Shown here piece by piece: positions 1-8,283 of a DNA stretch of 64,000 nucleotides (the first letter of the stretch is position 1; every line of letters begins with the position of its first letter). Origin of the DNA: Bacteroidales bacterium UBA3630 (GTDB lineage Bacteria > Bacteroidota > Bacteroidia > Bacteroidales > P3); NCBI GenBank assembly GCA_002373995.1, contig DFLB01000026.1, positions 119,454 through 183,453 on the forward strand, written 5' to 3'. The notes under the pieces were generated by a model, which ran no database searches, was not told where the DNA came from, and worked only from the letters and a program-made list of their open reading frames with translations. Both the position numbers and the translations under genes were made by a program.

Positions 1-2
1 TT

Positions 3-548
3 GTGGGCTATGGAGCCCCGATACTGCGCAAGGTGGCGCAACCGATAGACCAGAGCTATCCGAACCTCAAGGAGCTGGTAGCCAACATGTACGAGACGAT
101 GTATGCCGCCGACGGCGTAGGGTTGGCGGCTCCGCAGGTGGATTTGCCGATACGGTTGGTGGTGATTGGCTTCCGGCCCTACGACGAGAAGACCGACAGC
201 TACGGCGAGGTGACGGAGCAGCACACGCTGGTCAATCCGGAGATTGTGGCTTTCGGCGAGAAGAAAGACTACTACAATGAAGGCTGCCTGTCGGTGCCTG
301 ACATTCACGAGGATGTGTTGCGTCCGACAACGGTGCGGGTGCACTACTGGGACGAAGACTGGGTGGAGCACACGGACGATGCCACAGGCCTCTATGCCCG
401 CGTGGTGCAGCATGAGGTGGACCACTTGGACGGGAAGGTGTTTACCGACCGCTTGAGCAACCTTCGCCGGACGATGTTGCGCCGCAAGCTGAACGACATT
501 GTTGCCGGCAAGGTGCATACGAAATATCGCATGAAGAGAGCGAAGTAA
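3..548 (+). CDS. def: Peptide deformylase, 5' end cut by window edge
   Basis: Removes the N-formyl group from the initiator methionine of new proteins in the cytoplasm, using a metal ion. All three family motifs are visible: GVGLAAPQ (visible residues 38-45), EGCLS (93-97, metal-binding Cys) and HEVDH (137-141, two metal-binding His and the catalytic Glu). The reading frame is open to the window edge and the visible protein begins at the VLRKVAQPI-like segment (here ILRKVAQPI), so only about half a dozen N-terminal residues are missing. The GTG at base 3 is an internal Val codon, not the true start. The gene is followed after 28 bases by a TPR lipoprotein on the same strand, so the two may be co-transcribed. 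Identification is firm. Confidence 0.95.
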   Translation: MGYGAPILRKVAQPIDQSYPNLKELVANMYETMYAADGVGLAAPQVDLPIRLVVIGFRPYDEKTDSYGEVTEQHTLVNPEIVAFGEKKDYYNEGCLSVPDIHEDVLRPTTVRVHYWDEDWVEHTDDATGLYARVVQHEVDHLDGKVFTDRLSNLRRTMLRRKLNDIVAGKVHTKYRMKRAK

Positions 549-576
549 ATATTTCTCACATAAAAGGAACACAATC

Positions 577-1107
577 ATGGATAAAGGAAGAATAAAAGTG
601 CACGCAATGGCAGGGCTGATGGTTGCTTTGTGCGTAGCGACACTGGTGGGCTGCGGGCCCAACCGCGAGAAGCAGATACAGGCGATCGAGGCGCACGAGC
701 AGAGCCTCTCGATGCCCGACTTAGAGACGGAAGATAGCGTCTTCACCGAACTGATAGGGCTTTATCGGGCTTTTGCCGCCGACTTTCCGGACGACAGCCT
801 GGCTCCGGTCTACCTGATGCGAGCCGCCGATGCGAGCATCAGCGCCGGTCAACCCGAACAGGCCGTGGAGTTGCTGGACAACGTGATAGACCAGTACCCC
901 GGATTTGAAGACATGGGGGGGTGCTGGTTTCTGAAGGGTTACGCCTACGAGACAGCCGAACGCTTCGACGAAGCACGAGAAGCCTACACGTATTTCGTGG
1001 ACAACTACCCAGACCATTACCTTGCCGCTGATACGCGCAAGACCCTCCCCTACCTGGGCATGACGGCCGAAGAGATGTTTGAGGCCATCATGGAGGCGGC
1101 GAAGTAG
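577..1107 (+). CDS. TPR-containing lipoprotein
   Basis: A 176-residue exported lipoprotein of unknown specific role. The N-terminus has basic residues, a hydrophobic stretch and a lipobox ending in Cys (LVGC, about residues 23-26), so it should be lipidated and anchored on the periplasmic side of a membrane. The rest is helical with tetratricopeptide-like repeats (a pair around residues 85-145 with the usual small/aromatic spacing, such as GYAYETAERFDEAREAY). This architecture resembles TPR lipoproteins that act as scaffolds in envelope assembly (BamD-like or gliding-associated), but no partner can be named from sequence. It lies 28 bases after def and 24 bases before the PPDK-like gene, in a possible three-gene operon. 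Confidence 0.75.
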   Translation: MDKGRIKVHAMAGLMVALCVATLVGCGPNREKQIQAIEAHEQSLSMPDLETEDSVFTELIGLYRAFAADFPDDSLAPVYLMRAADASISAGQPEQAVELLDNVIDQYPGFEDMGGCWFLKGYAYETAERFDEAREAYTYFVDNYPDHYLAADTRKTLPYLGMTAEEMFEAIMEAAK

Positions 1108-1115
1108 TGTACGAT

Positions 1116-1136
1116 GTTCAGTGTTTAGCGGGTGGA
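1116..1136 (+). repeat. Short degenerate heptamer repeat at gene junction
   Basis: Three 7-base units (GTTCAGT, GTTTAGC, GGGTGGA) fill most of the gap between the TPR lipoprotein and the PPDK-like gene and contain the GTG at 1132. The first two units resemble the clearer array at 44527-44555. Weak on its own; listed because the same kind of array recurs at other junctions. Confidence 0.35.
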
Positions 1137-3789
1137 GATGAAGATTAAGCGTTTTCGCATCAGGGCCAGCTATCCGAACTTCTTCATGGTTAATCTCTAT
1201 GCCCGGGAAGGGCGTGAAATATTCAACCACGACAGCGAAGATCCGGAGAACCAACTGGAAGGCAATAAGCCAGGCACCGTCATCTACCAGCTGGAAGGCG
1301 ACAGCGACGATACCGTGCGCGAGTTTCCGCCGCGGTGGTACGACATGTACAGCCTGCTCAAACAGTCGGTCGAAGAACGTCGCCGCTACATCGAGATGCT
1401 GCTGGAAGAGAAAGAGAGCGGCCAAGCCTGTGCAAGACTGGAAGAGAAGCGCAACGCCTTTCGCGAGGAATGCCGCCAATACACCAGCCACCATCCGCTG
1501 ACCGACAACGAATACCTGATCACCACGCTCACCGAGGGCGAGTTTACCGACGAGGGCATCAGCTACAAAGGGCGAATGCTGCTGGATTTGACCCACAACA
1601 GCTATCCGGTGCCGGACTTCTGCATACTGACAGCCAAGTCGTTCAACCAGCCCGACCTGCTGCCGGAGTTGATGGAGACAGCCATCAGCAACCTGGAGAC
1701 CATGACCAACTGTACGTTGGGCGACAGCCACAATCCGCTCGTCTTCGCCATACGGTGCGCCATGCCGCAGTATATACCGGGCCTGATGCCGACGTTGCTC
1801 AACATCGGCGTCACACGGACGGCCTACGAAGGGCTGAGGAACATGTATGCCGACGCCATGGCCAACCGCGTGTATCTCAGCACCCTGCACTCGATTGCCG
1901 AGATGCTCGGCATCGAACACCGCTACGAGCGGGCCGACATCAGCCTCAGCCCCGAAGAACAGCAAGACCGCATTGCCCACCTTGAAACCTGCATTGGTCA
2001 GGTGGACGGCAGGCTGCTAAGCGACGCCCACTATCAGGCCCTGCAATTGATACAGCATGTGCGGCGATTCTACCTCGACAACTCGGACCTCATCCTTACC
2101 TTCATGCAAGGGAAGCAGGCCTTTCCGAGCATGATACTGCAACGCATGGTGTGGACCATCGGCAACAACGAGAGCTATCCCGGGGTGCTCTACAGCCGCC
2201 ATTCGCGCACGGGCACCGGCAAGCAAGTGGAAAGCTACCGCAATATCTTCGGTGAAGAGATAATGACGGGCGATGTAACGACAGAAGACCTGGCCTACAG
2301 CGACCGAGCGGAGATACGGCAACAATTTCCTGCCGTCTACCACTTCGACCCGTTGCTCAAGAAACTCGAGTCGCGATACCATACGCCCGTCACCATCGAG
2401 TTTGCCGTCGAGACACGTCCACACGAAGTGAGCCTCTTCTCCGTGTTGCAGCTCAATGCCAGCGAGATGACCGGCCGCGCGGCCCTGGTCTCGGCCATAA
2501 ACCTGCGCAACGAAGGCCTTGTGGAAGACATCCACGTGATGGATCTCATCAAGCCCTACCACCTGCGCCAGATCATCTCGGCCTCGATCGACGACCGCTC
2601 CATCTCCAGGCTGCAACCCTTTTCGCACGGGCTCTCCGTGCTGCCCCGTACAGCCATCTCCGCGCGGCTCTGCCTATCGATAGCCAGCGCGCGTGAATGG
2701 AAATCGAAAGGGCAGAACGTCTGCCTCTGCCAGCAACACTTTGTGCCCGAAGACACCATCACGCTCAACGAAGTAGACGCCATCCTGTCCATCATGCCTG
2801 CCGCCATCCACGTTGTCACCGCCTGCCGAGGATACGGCATCCCTGCCTTTATGGACCTTCAGTCCTATGGAGTGAAGATAGAAGGCACCAGCATAGTCAA
2901 CGCCGAGGGTGTGAGAATTGACGAAGGCGAGATGCTCACCGTCAGTTCGCGGAGACAGAGCATCTATCGCGGCCAGGCAGCATTCCGACCGGCGCGATTC
3001 ACAAAATACCTGCAAGGGATGAAAGTGGAACTCACCCCGGAAGAAGAGACCTTCTTCGAGGAGATGAAGACCGCTTACCAACAATACCAAAACATCGTCG
3101 GTGAACAGCAAGCCTCGTACATCACCGATCTTGGCAAACTGGCACGTCTGATACGCATCGATATGAAAGACGATCCGAAGAAAGCTGCCGGCATCGTCAA
3201 CATCTGGTACGAAAGTCATCCTGGCGACTACGTGGACGGCGTGCTGCAAAGCCGTATGGGAGACCACAACGACCAAAGCCGACTCTTCAACCTGCTGCGC
3301 ACGACGAACAAAGTCGACTTCTTCCGGCGCGTGTATCACACCTGCCGCGAACGGGCCATCTCAGGGCTTACGGCCGGCAGTTTCATGATTGGACGCTTCG
3401 TTGCGCGGCCGCTGCCCGTTGCCATGTGGAACAGCCTCTCCGATGCAGTGGTAGCCTTCCTGCTCAACGAATATGTGCTCTACGAAAAGTACATACAAGT
3501 GCTGCAAGAAGTGGGCGAAATCAAGCTTGCCCGAGCCCACTCACGCATTGAGACGGAAGGTATCGACAACATGGTGCTACGCAACTTCGACCTCACCAAC
3601 TTCATACCCCTGCTACGCTCGACACACGACTGGCAACAAGTGGCCAACGGGCTCGAACTCATCGAGCATCAGGACAACACACATCTGCTTGTAGAAATGC
3701 TCAGCCAGCCCCTCGAACAACTGTTCGACATGAAAAGTGCCTGGAAACGCTCGATAGTAGAGCAGGTGATGAAAGAAGCCGGCGAATAA
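1132..3789 (+). CDS. Degenerate PPDK/PEP-synthase-like protein with novel termini
   Basis: An 885-residue protein whose middle resembles pyruvate phosphate dikinase. Residues about 150-470 follow the ATP-grasp half (HNSYPVPDF; NPLVFAIRCAMPQYIPGLMPT; TIEFAVE; VLQLN), and about 500-610 the swivelling phospho-His domain, where a His (about 560, in AIHVVTACRGYG) aligns with the TSHAAVVARG phosphohistidine. Two things differ from the family. The position matching the ATP-site Arg in LQTR reads LQLN, and the C-terminal PEP/pyruvate TIM barrel is replaced by about 270 unrelated helical residues. The first 150 residues are also unlike PPDK. It is therefore unlikely to be a normal dikinase; a phosphotransfer or regulatory role is possible but is inference. 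The start is GTG 1132 or ATG 1138. It ends 15 bases from the convergent pagL-like gene. Confidence 0.7.
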   Translation: MEMKIKRFRIRASYPNFFMVNLYAREGREIFNHDSEDPENQLEGNKPGTVIYQLEGDSDDTVREFPPRWYDMYSLLKQSVEERRRYIEMLLEEKESGQACARLEEKRNAFREECRQYTSHHPLTDNEYLITTLTEGEFTDEGISYKGRMLLDLTHNSYPVPDFCILTAKSFNQPDLLPELMETAISNLETMTNCTLGDSHNPLVFAIRCAMPQYIPGLMPTLLNIGVTRTAYEGLRNMYADAMANRVYLSTLHSIAEMLGIEHRYERADISLSPEEQQDRIAHLETCIGQVDGRLLSDAHYQALQLIQHVRRFYLDNSDLILTFMQGKQAFPSMILQRMVWTIGNNESYPGVLYSRHSRTGTGKQVESYRNIFGEEIMTGDVTTEDLAYSDRAEIRQQFPAVYHFDPLLKKLESRYHTPVTIEFAVETRPHEVSLFSVLQLNASEMTGRAALVSAINLRNEGLVEDIHVMDLIKPYHLRQIISASIDDRSISRLQPFSHGLSVLPRTAISARLCLSIASAREWKSKGQNVCLCQQHFVPEDTITLNEVDAILSIMPAAIHVVTACRGYGIPAFMDLQSYGVKIEGTSIVNAEGVRIDEGEMLTVSSRRQSIYRGQAAFRPARFTKYLQGMKVELTPEEETFFEEMKTAYQQYQNIVGEQQASYITDLGKLARLIRIDMKDDPKKAAGIVNIWYESHPGDYVDGVLQSRMGDHNDQSRLFNLLRTTNKVDFFRRVYHTCRERAISGLTAGSFMIGRFVARPLPVAMWNSLSDAVVAFLLNEYVLYEKYIQVLQEVGEIKLARAHSRIETEGIDNMVLRNFDLTNFIPLLRSTHDWQQVANGLELIEHQDNTHLLVEMLSQPLEQLFDMKSAWKRSIVEQVMKEAGE

Positions 3790-3804
3790 AGAAACTGCCC
3801 GTGG

Positions 3805-4851
3805 TCAACGCTTGAGTTTAAAACGGTGTCCGTAGCAGAGCTCGATAAACTCGATCATGCCGGCATGGGCGTTGAGGGCGATACCGACGAAATTGTTGCT
3901 GAAGTTGTAGTAGGCGCCCACACGCTCGTAGAAACGGATGCCGACGCGCGTCGGTGCCACCAGTGCTGGGCCGATACCGGCCTTGATACTTAGCGGTCCC
4001 CAGAAACCCTCGACGAAACCCAAGGCACTGATGTAGCATGGAAATGTGTAGCTCTCGCCGTACATGCGCGAAAGACTGTAGTGGGAGCCATTGTACCAAA
4101 AGTCGAGCGTGCCGCCGACAGCCACCACGGGGTCAAGGTAATACTGATAGTTGAGCGAAACATCGTAGCAAGGGAAAAGTCCCTCCTGCAGCAGATCCCA
4201 AGAAGCCACTGCCCCACCCTGGATGGCAAAGCCGACCTCGTGGCGGGAGAACTCTTGACCGATAGCCGGCAAATGAGCATAAGAGACCGCTGCGGGGCGT
4301 GGAGAGAGACTATAAGAGATGCTTGCCTGAAGAAAGTTGAGTCCCATATTGGGGCGGTGCAAGCGACCATTGCTCGAGTGGAGAAAAGAGAATGAAGTCG
4401 TCAGACGATCGTCGATGCGGAAGTCGAGGCCAACGTCAATCAAACAACAAACAAGCGTACTGATGAAGATATTTTCAGGGTCGTGGGTAAAAAACGCGGA
4501 GCGGGTAAACGACGAGAAACCAGCCCCAAGATGGTAATCGAGTTTTTTGAACAGAGGAGCCTGGACGAGTCCGACAATCCCGATGCGGTCGCCGGCGATG
4601 CCGTTAGGGATACAGGTATACGAGGCGCGGATGCCGAAGCCGGGGTTGCGTCGGCGCTGGATCCAATAGGCGTCGCCCTCGCAGCGATACCACCATGCCA
4701 CCTCGCCACCGAAGGCAGCACGAGCATAGTCGATCTGAGCTATGTCGTTTGGCGTCATAAAAGTACCCGTCAAGGAAAGCTCCCAACGCGAGGACTGCGC
4801 CGACAGCGCGAGGGGTATAGCCATCGCGAAAAGCAGAAGAAACCTTTTCAT
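3805..4851 (-). CDS. PagL-like acyloxyacyl hydrolase (lipid A 3-O-deacylase family)
   Basis: A 348-residue outer-membrane beta-barrel with a signal peptide (MKRFLLLFAMAIPLALSAQ). The family catalytic signature HxSNG is present as HSSNG (residues 158-162) and is followed by N and G residues in the expected strand. PagL enzymes remove the 3-O acyl chain from lipid A in the outer membrane, so this protein probably remodels lipid A. It is the last gene of the dnaX-dapF-ligA-pagL run. Its ATG overlaps the ligA stop by four bases (ATGA), so translation is probably coupled. The protein is longer than classical PagL, as is usual for Bacteroidota members. Substrate specificity cannot be read from the sequence. 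Confidence 0.8.
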   Translation of the reverse strand: MKRFLLLFAMAIPLALSAQSSRWELSLTGTFMTPNDIAQIDYARAAFGGEVAWWYRCEGDAYWIQRRRNPGFGIRASYTCIPNGIAGDRIGIVGLVQAPLFKKLDYHLGAGFSSFTRSAFFTHDPENIFISTLVCCLIDVGLDFRIDDRLTTSFSFLHSSNGRLHRPNMGLNFLQASISYSLSPRPAAVSYAHLPAIGQEFSRHEVGFAIQGGAVASWDLLQEGLFPCYDVSLNYQYYLDPVVAVGGTLDFWYNGSHYSLSRMYGESYTFPCYISALGFVEGFWGPLSIKAGIGPALVAPTRVGIRFYERVGAYYNFSNNFVGIALNAHAGMIEFIELCYGHRFKLKR

Positions 4852-6896
4852 CGCACGAGATCCATGTATTCGGCCTCTGACAATATTCTAACACCCAATT
4901 TCTCAGCCTTCTTCAGTTTCTCGGGGCCCATCTTGTCGCCAGCCACCAGAAAGGTTGTCTTGCCACTGATAGAGCCTGAGACCTTGCCTCCATGCCGCTC
5001 GATGTCGGCCTTGATTTCTTCGCGCGAGAAATGTTCGAACGTTCCGCTGACGACGAGAGTCATCCCCTCCAGTCGGCCCGAAGCCTGCTGCCACTGGCCG
5101 ACAAACTGCAAACCAGCCTGGCGCAGCCGATGGACAAGGGCTCTATGGTCGGGGTTGGCGAACCACTCGCTGACAGCACGCGCCGTCACCTCGCCCACAT
5201 CCTCCACCAGAGCCAGTTCCTCGACGGTGGCATCCATCAGGGCATCCATGCTGCCGAAGTAGCGAGCCAGTTTCTTGGCACCCACCTCGCCCACATAGCG
5301 GATGCCGAGCGCGAAGACGACCCGCTCGAAAGGCACCTGCTTTGAGGCATTGATAGCTTCGAGCAGATTGTCGGCGCTGCGATCCTGGATGGTGGCATCG
5401 GAGCCGAGACCAATCAACTGCTCGCGTCGCAAGTCGTAGAGATCGGCCACATTGTGCACGAGACCAGCTTGATAGAGCAATTCGAGACGCTCGGGGCCGA
5501 GGCTGTCGATATTCATTGCCTTGCGACTGACGAAATGTTCCAGACGCCCGATAATCTGAGGGTGACAGCCGTCGCAGTTAGGACAATAGTGGCCTGCTTC
5601 GCCCTCGACCCTGACAAGCGGAGTGCCACACTCAGGGCAACGCTCCACATACTGCACAGGCATGGCACCGGGTTGACGCTTCTCCAGATCAACTCCCACC
5701 ACCTTGGGAATAATCTCACCACCCTTCTCAATCAAAAGGCTGTCGCCCAAACAGATATCCATCTTGCGGATAAAGTCGGCATTAACCAGCGTGGCGCGGC
5801 GAACCGTGGTACCGCCGAGCCATACGGGGCGCAGGTTGGCCACGGGTGTGATGACTCCCGTCCGCCCCACCTGGTAGCTGATGCTTTCGAGAGGGGTAGA
5901 GACCCTCTCGGCCTTGAACTTGTAGGCTATTGCCCAGCGGGGGCTTTTGGCGGTGAGGCCCAGGCGATCCCAGAGAGGGGTCTGATTGACCTTGATGACA
6001 ATGCCGTCGATGCCGAACGGCAAATTCCAACGGGCATGATCCCAATGATCAATAAAAGCCTTTATCTCGTTAATATCCTTACATTCCTGGATATATGGCT
6101 GCACTTTGAAGCCCATCTGACGTGCATACTCAAGCCGACCATAGTGTGTTTGCGGCAGCGGCACACCGTCAGGTGCCATCATGAAATACATGCAGAAGAG
6201 CAACTTGCGTTTGGCACATTCGGCGCTATCCTGCAGCTTCAGGCTGCCGCTGGCAGCATTGCGAGGGTTGGCAAACGGCTCGTCGCCGTCGGCCTCGCGT
6301 TGACGATTCATTGCCTCGAAAGCCTCAAAAGGATACACCACCTCGCCGCGGGCCTCGAAATCGTCGGGGTAGTCGCCGCGAAGCTGTAGGGGGATGGTAG
6401 GAATGGTCTTAGCGTTGGTCGTGATATCGTCGCCCGTGGTGCCGTTGCCACGTGTCACAGCCTGCACCAGTTTGCCGTGCCGATAGGTCAGCCCGATGGC
6501 CACGCCGTCGTATTTCAGTTCGCAAGTGTAAGAAAACTGAGAATTAAGAATTGAGAATTGAGAATTGAGGATGCGCCGGGTGCGGGCTTCGAAATCCTCA
6601 ATTTCCTCTATCGAATAAGTGTTGCCAAGCGAGAGCATGGGGAAGCGATGCTCGACAGAACGGAAACTCTTGTTCACCTCGCCCCCCACACGCTTAGTGG
6701 GGCTCAGCGGGCTGGCCAGCTCGGGGTACTGCTGTTCAAGGTCTTGGAGTTCGCGCATCATGCGGTCGAACTCCTGATCCGAGACCAGCGAACGGTCGTT
6801 CATATAATACTCGTAGTTGAGCCGGTCGAGTTCGGCGGCAAGTTGTTCCATGCGCTGGCGCACAGGTTCGGTGTCTATCGCGCTGAAGAGGTCCAT
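4848..6896 (-). CDS. ligA: NAD+-dependent DNA ligase LigA
   Basis: Seals nicks during replication and repair, using NAD+. At 682 residues it has the full LigA layout: NAD-binding domain Ia, adenylation domain with the active Lys in CELKYDG (residue 128), OB domain, a four-Cys zinc finger (CPECG...CPNC), helix-hairpin-helix repeats, and a C-terminal BRCT domain (LVVSGTFEHFSREEI; AGDKMGPEK). The chosen start MDLFSAIDTE overlaps the end of dapF by 22 bases; an in-frame upstream extension gives a non-homologous tail and was discarded. Odd feature: just before the active Lys the protein carries a heptapeptide twice (ILNSQFS ILNSQFS, residues 109-122), encoded by a tandem 7-base DNA repeat (see 6535-6569). 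Confidence 0.97.
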   Translation of the reverse strand: MDLFSAIDTEPVRQRMEQLAAELDRLNYEYYMNDRSLVSDQEFDRMMRELQDLEQQYPELASPLSPTKRVGGEVNKSFRSVEHRFPMLSLGNTYSIEEIEDFEARTRRILNSQFSILNSQFSYTCELKYDGVAIGLTYRHGKLVQAVTRGNGTTGDDITTNAKTIPTIPLQLRGDYPDDFEARGEVVYPFEAFEAMNRQREADGDEPFANPRNAASGSLKLQDSAECAKRKLLFCMYFMMAPDGVPLPQTHYGRLEYARQMGFKVQPYIQECKDINEIKAFIDHWDHARWNLPFGIDGIVIKVNQTPLWDRLGLTAKSPRWAIAYKFKAERVSTPLESISYQVGRTGVITPVANLRPVWLGGTTVRRATLVNADFIRKMDICLGDSLLIEKGGEIIPKVVGVDLEKRQPGAMPVQYVERCPECGTPLVRVEGEAGHYCPNCDGCHPQIIGRLEHFVSRKAMNIDSLGPERLELLYQAGLVHNVADLYDLRREQLIGLGSDATIQDRSADNLLEAINASKQVPFERVVFALGIRYVGEVGAKKLARYFGSMDALMDATVEELALVEDVGEVTARAVSEWFANPDHRALVHRLRQAGLQFVGQWQQASGRLEGMTLVVSGTFEHFSREEIKADIERHGGKVSGSISGKTTFLVAGDKMGPEKLKKAEKLGVRILSEAEYMDLVR
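6535..6569 (-). repeat. Heptanucleotide tandem array inside ligA
   Basis: Five 7-base units on the plus strand: AACTGAG, AATTAAG, then AATTGAG three times. On the coding strand they give the duplicated ILNSQFS heptapeptide, because three 7-base units equal seven codons. A change of one or two units would shift the frame of ligA; a change of three would not. Confidence 0.85.
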
Positions 6897-7666
6897 AGTC
6901 CTTTGAAGTTGAGTGATACAGGGCCGACGAGACGGATATTGGCAAAGCAGGTCTCGGAGGCAGAGAAGGAGACGGAGAAGTCGCCGCCACGGGTCACAAG
7001 ACGGTGGTTGCCACTCACAATGGCGCAAGCCGTGACACCAGTGCCGCAGGCCCAGGTTTCGTCCTCGACGCCGCGCTCATAGGTGCGGACAAAGAGGCGA
7101 CCATCAGGCAGATTCTCGATAAAATCGATATTGGCCCCTTGGGGGAAAAGGTCGTCACGATAGCGCAGACGGCGTCCTTCGCCCACCACATCGAAGTGTT
7201 CCAAATCGCTGACCGGCAGGACAAAATGGGGCGAGCCGGTATCGAGGAACCATCCGCCCTGCAGCTGGTGCATGGCGGCACGGGGCACCTCGCGCATACC
7301 GAGGTCAACGATGCCGCGGCTGGTGGCGGCATCCCAACTGACAATCAGCGCGTCGTGGTCGCCGTCGAAGGCCCGGAAATGCAGGTGGGTGCCCATGCCC
7401 AGCAAGTGGGCAAACATGGCGATGCAGCGGCCGCCGTTGCCGCACATCGAACCGAGGCCGCCGTCGCTGTTATAGTACTTCATCTCGAACTGGCAACCGA
7501 TTTGAGGCGGGCGGCACTCCTCGAGGAGCATCAATCCGTCGGCACCGATGCCGAAACGCCGATGGCACATCAAAGCGATCTGCTCACGGCTAAGATTACA
7601 GGCGCCCGAGCGGTTGTCGATAACCACGAAGTCGTTGCCGGCGCCGTCGAATTTATAGAATTCCAT
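6875..7666 (-). CDS. dapF: Diaminopimelate epimerase
   Basis: Converts LL- to meso-diaminopimelate for lysine and peptidoglycan synthesis in the cytoplasm. Both catalytic cysteines are in place: C75 in MCGNGGR and C207 in ACGTG. The N-terminal KFDGAGNDFVV motif and the GADG loop also match. At 263 residues it has the normal length. The start is the ATG at 7666, two bases after the stop of the dnaX tau-like segment; a TTG two codons earlier is possible but would overlap that stop. The 3' end overlaps ligA by 22 bases, so the genes form a compact operon. Confidence 0.96.
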   Translation of the reverse strand: MEFYKFDGAGNDFVVIDNRSGACNLSREQIALMCHRRFGIGADGLMLLEECRPPQIGCQFEMKYYNSDGGLGSMCGNGGRCIAMFAHLLGMGTHLHFRAFDGDHDALIVSWDAATSRGIVDLGMREVPRAAMHQLQGGWFLDTGSPHFVLPVSDLEHFDVVGEGRRLRYRDDLFPQGANIDFIENLPDGRLFVRTYERGVEDETWACGTGVTACAIVSGNHRLVTRGGDFSVSFSASETCFANIRLVGPVSLNFKGLWTSSAR

Positions 7667-7668
7667 AA

Positions 7669-8154
7669 TCAATAGTCAATCTGGGGGAAGAGCTTGCGCA
7701 TGGCGGCCAAGTTGGGGTTGCTTTTAAGCATGGCGTTGTACTTATCAGTAGGCGAATAAACGAGTTCGTTCTGCTCTACAAACAGCGGGTTCACCTTGGC
7801 ATCGAGCATAGGCATACCGGTCTTCTTGCGCAGCTGTTCCATGACGGCAATCTTGTGGGGCTTGAAATCGTCGTAGAACCATGTAGCCTGAGCGTCGATC
7901 TCGATGCGTCCGGTATGTTCGCCGAGGCGCACTTTAGCGTGGGAGAGGAGTTCTTCGAGGTTTAATTCGCGAGCGGTTTCCTGCCAGTAGCGTTCGAGGT
8001 CCTCCTGGATGAGGGCTTTGGGTTCGGCCTGCAAGGAGGGCGCTGCCGGGGTAGCGGCAGTTTTGAGTTGACTGATAGAGGGGGTGAGGTGGGGAGCCGG
8101 GAGCGGAGAGCTGGCAGCGGGTGGTTGCTTGAGGGAGGCGGGTTTCTGTTCCAC
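7669..8154 (-). CDS. Detached C-terminal (tau-like) segment of DnaX
   Basis: 161 residues from an in-frame GTG: a Pro/Ala/Lys-rich linker followed by an alpha/beta domain (about residues 45-161). It lies in exactly the same frame as dnaX, downstream of the amber codon at 8284-8286. The frame between the amber codon and this GTG is also fully open, so all 205 sense codons after the amber are free of stops. With the upstream part the sum is about 574 residues, the usual length of a Bacteroidota DnaX. In E. coli the equivalent region of tau binds the polymerase alpha subunit and the helicase. Whether it is made by stop readthrough, by internal initiation or not at all is unknown; an assembly error is also possible. 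Confidence 0.6.
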   Translation of the reverse strand: MEQKPASLKQPPAASSPLPAPHLTPSISQLKTAATPAAPSLQAEPKALIQEDLERYWQETARELNLEELLSHAKVRLGEHTGRIEIDAQATWFYDDFKPHKIAVMEQLRKKTGMPMLDAKVNPLFVEQNELVYSPTDKYNAMLKSNPNLAAMRKLFPQIDY

Positions 8155-8283
8155 GGGTTCTTCCTTTGGCGCTACGGACTCGGGGTGTTGCGCTTTGGGT
8201 ACTACGCTATCCTCCTTAGGCTTTGCGGCTGCCGGCTTGGGGTCAACATTGTCCGTGCCTGCCCTTGCGGGGCCTCTTGCAAT

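Noticed and set aside
721..1980. Minus-strand open frame of about 420 residues opposite the TPR and PPDK-like genes
   Set aside because: It crosses two plus-strand genes with lipobox, TPR and PPDK motifs and shows only mirror composition.
1132..3789. Genuine pyruvate phosphate dikinase or PEP synthase
   Set aside because: The PEP/pyruvate TIM barrel is missing and the ATP-site Arg is replaced, so normal catalysis is unlikely.
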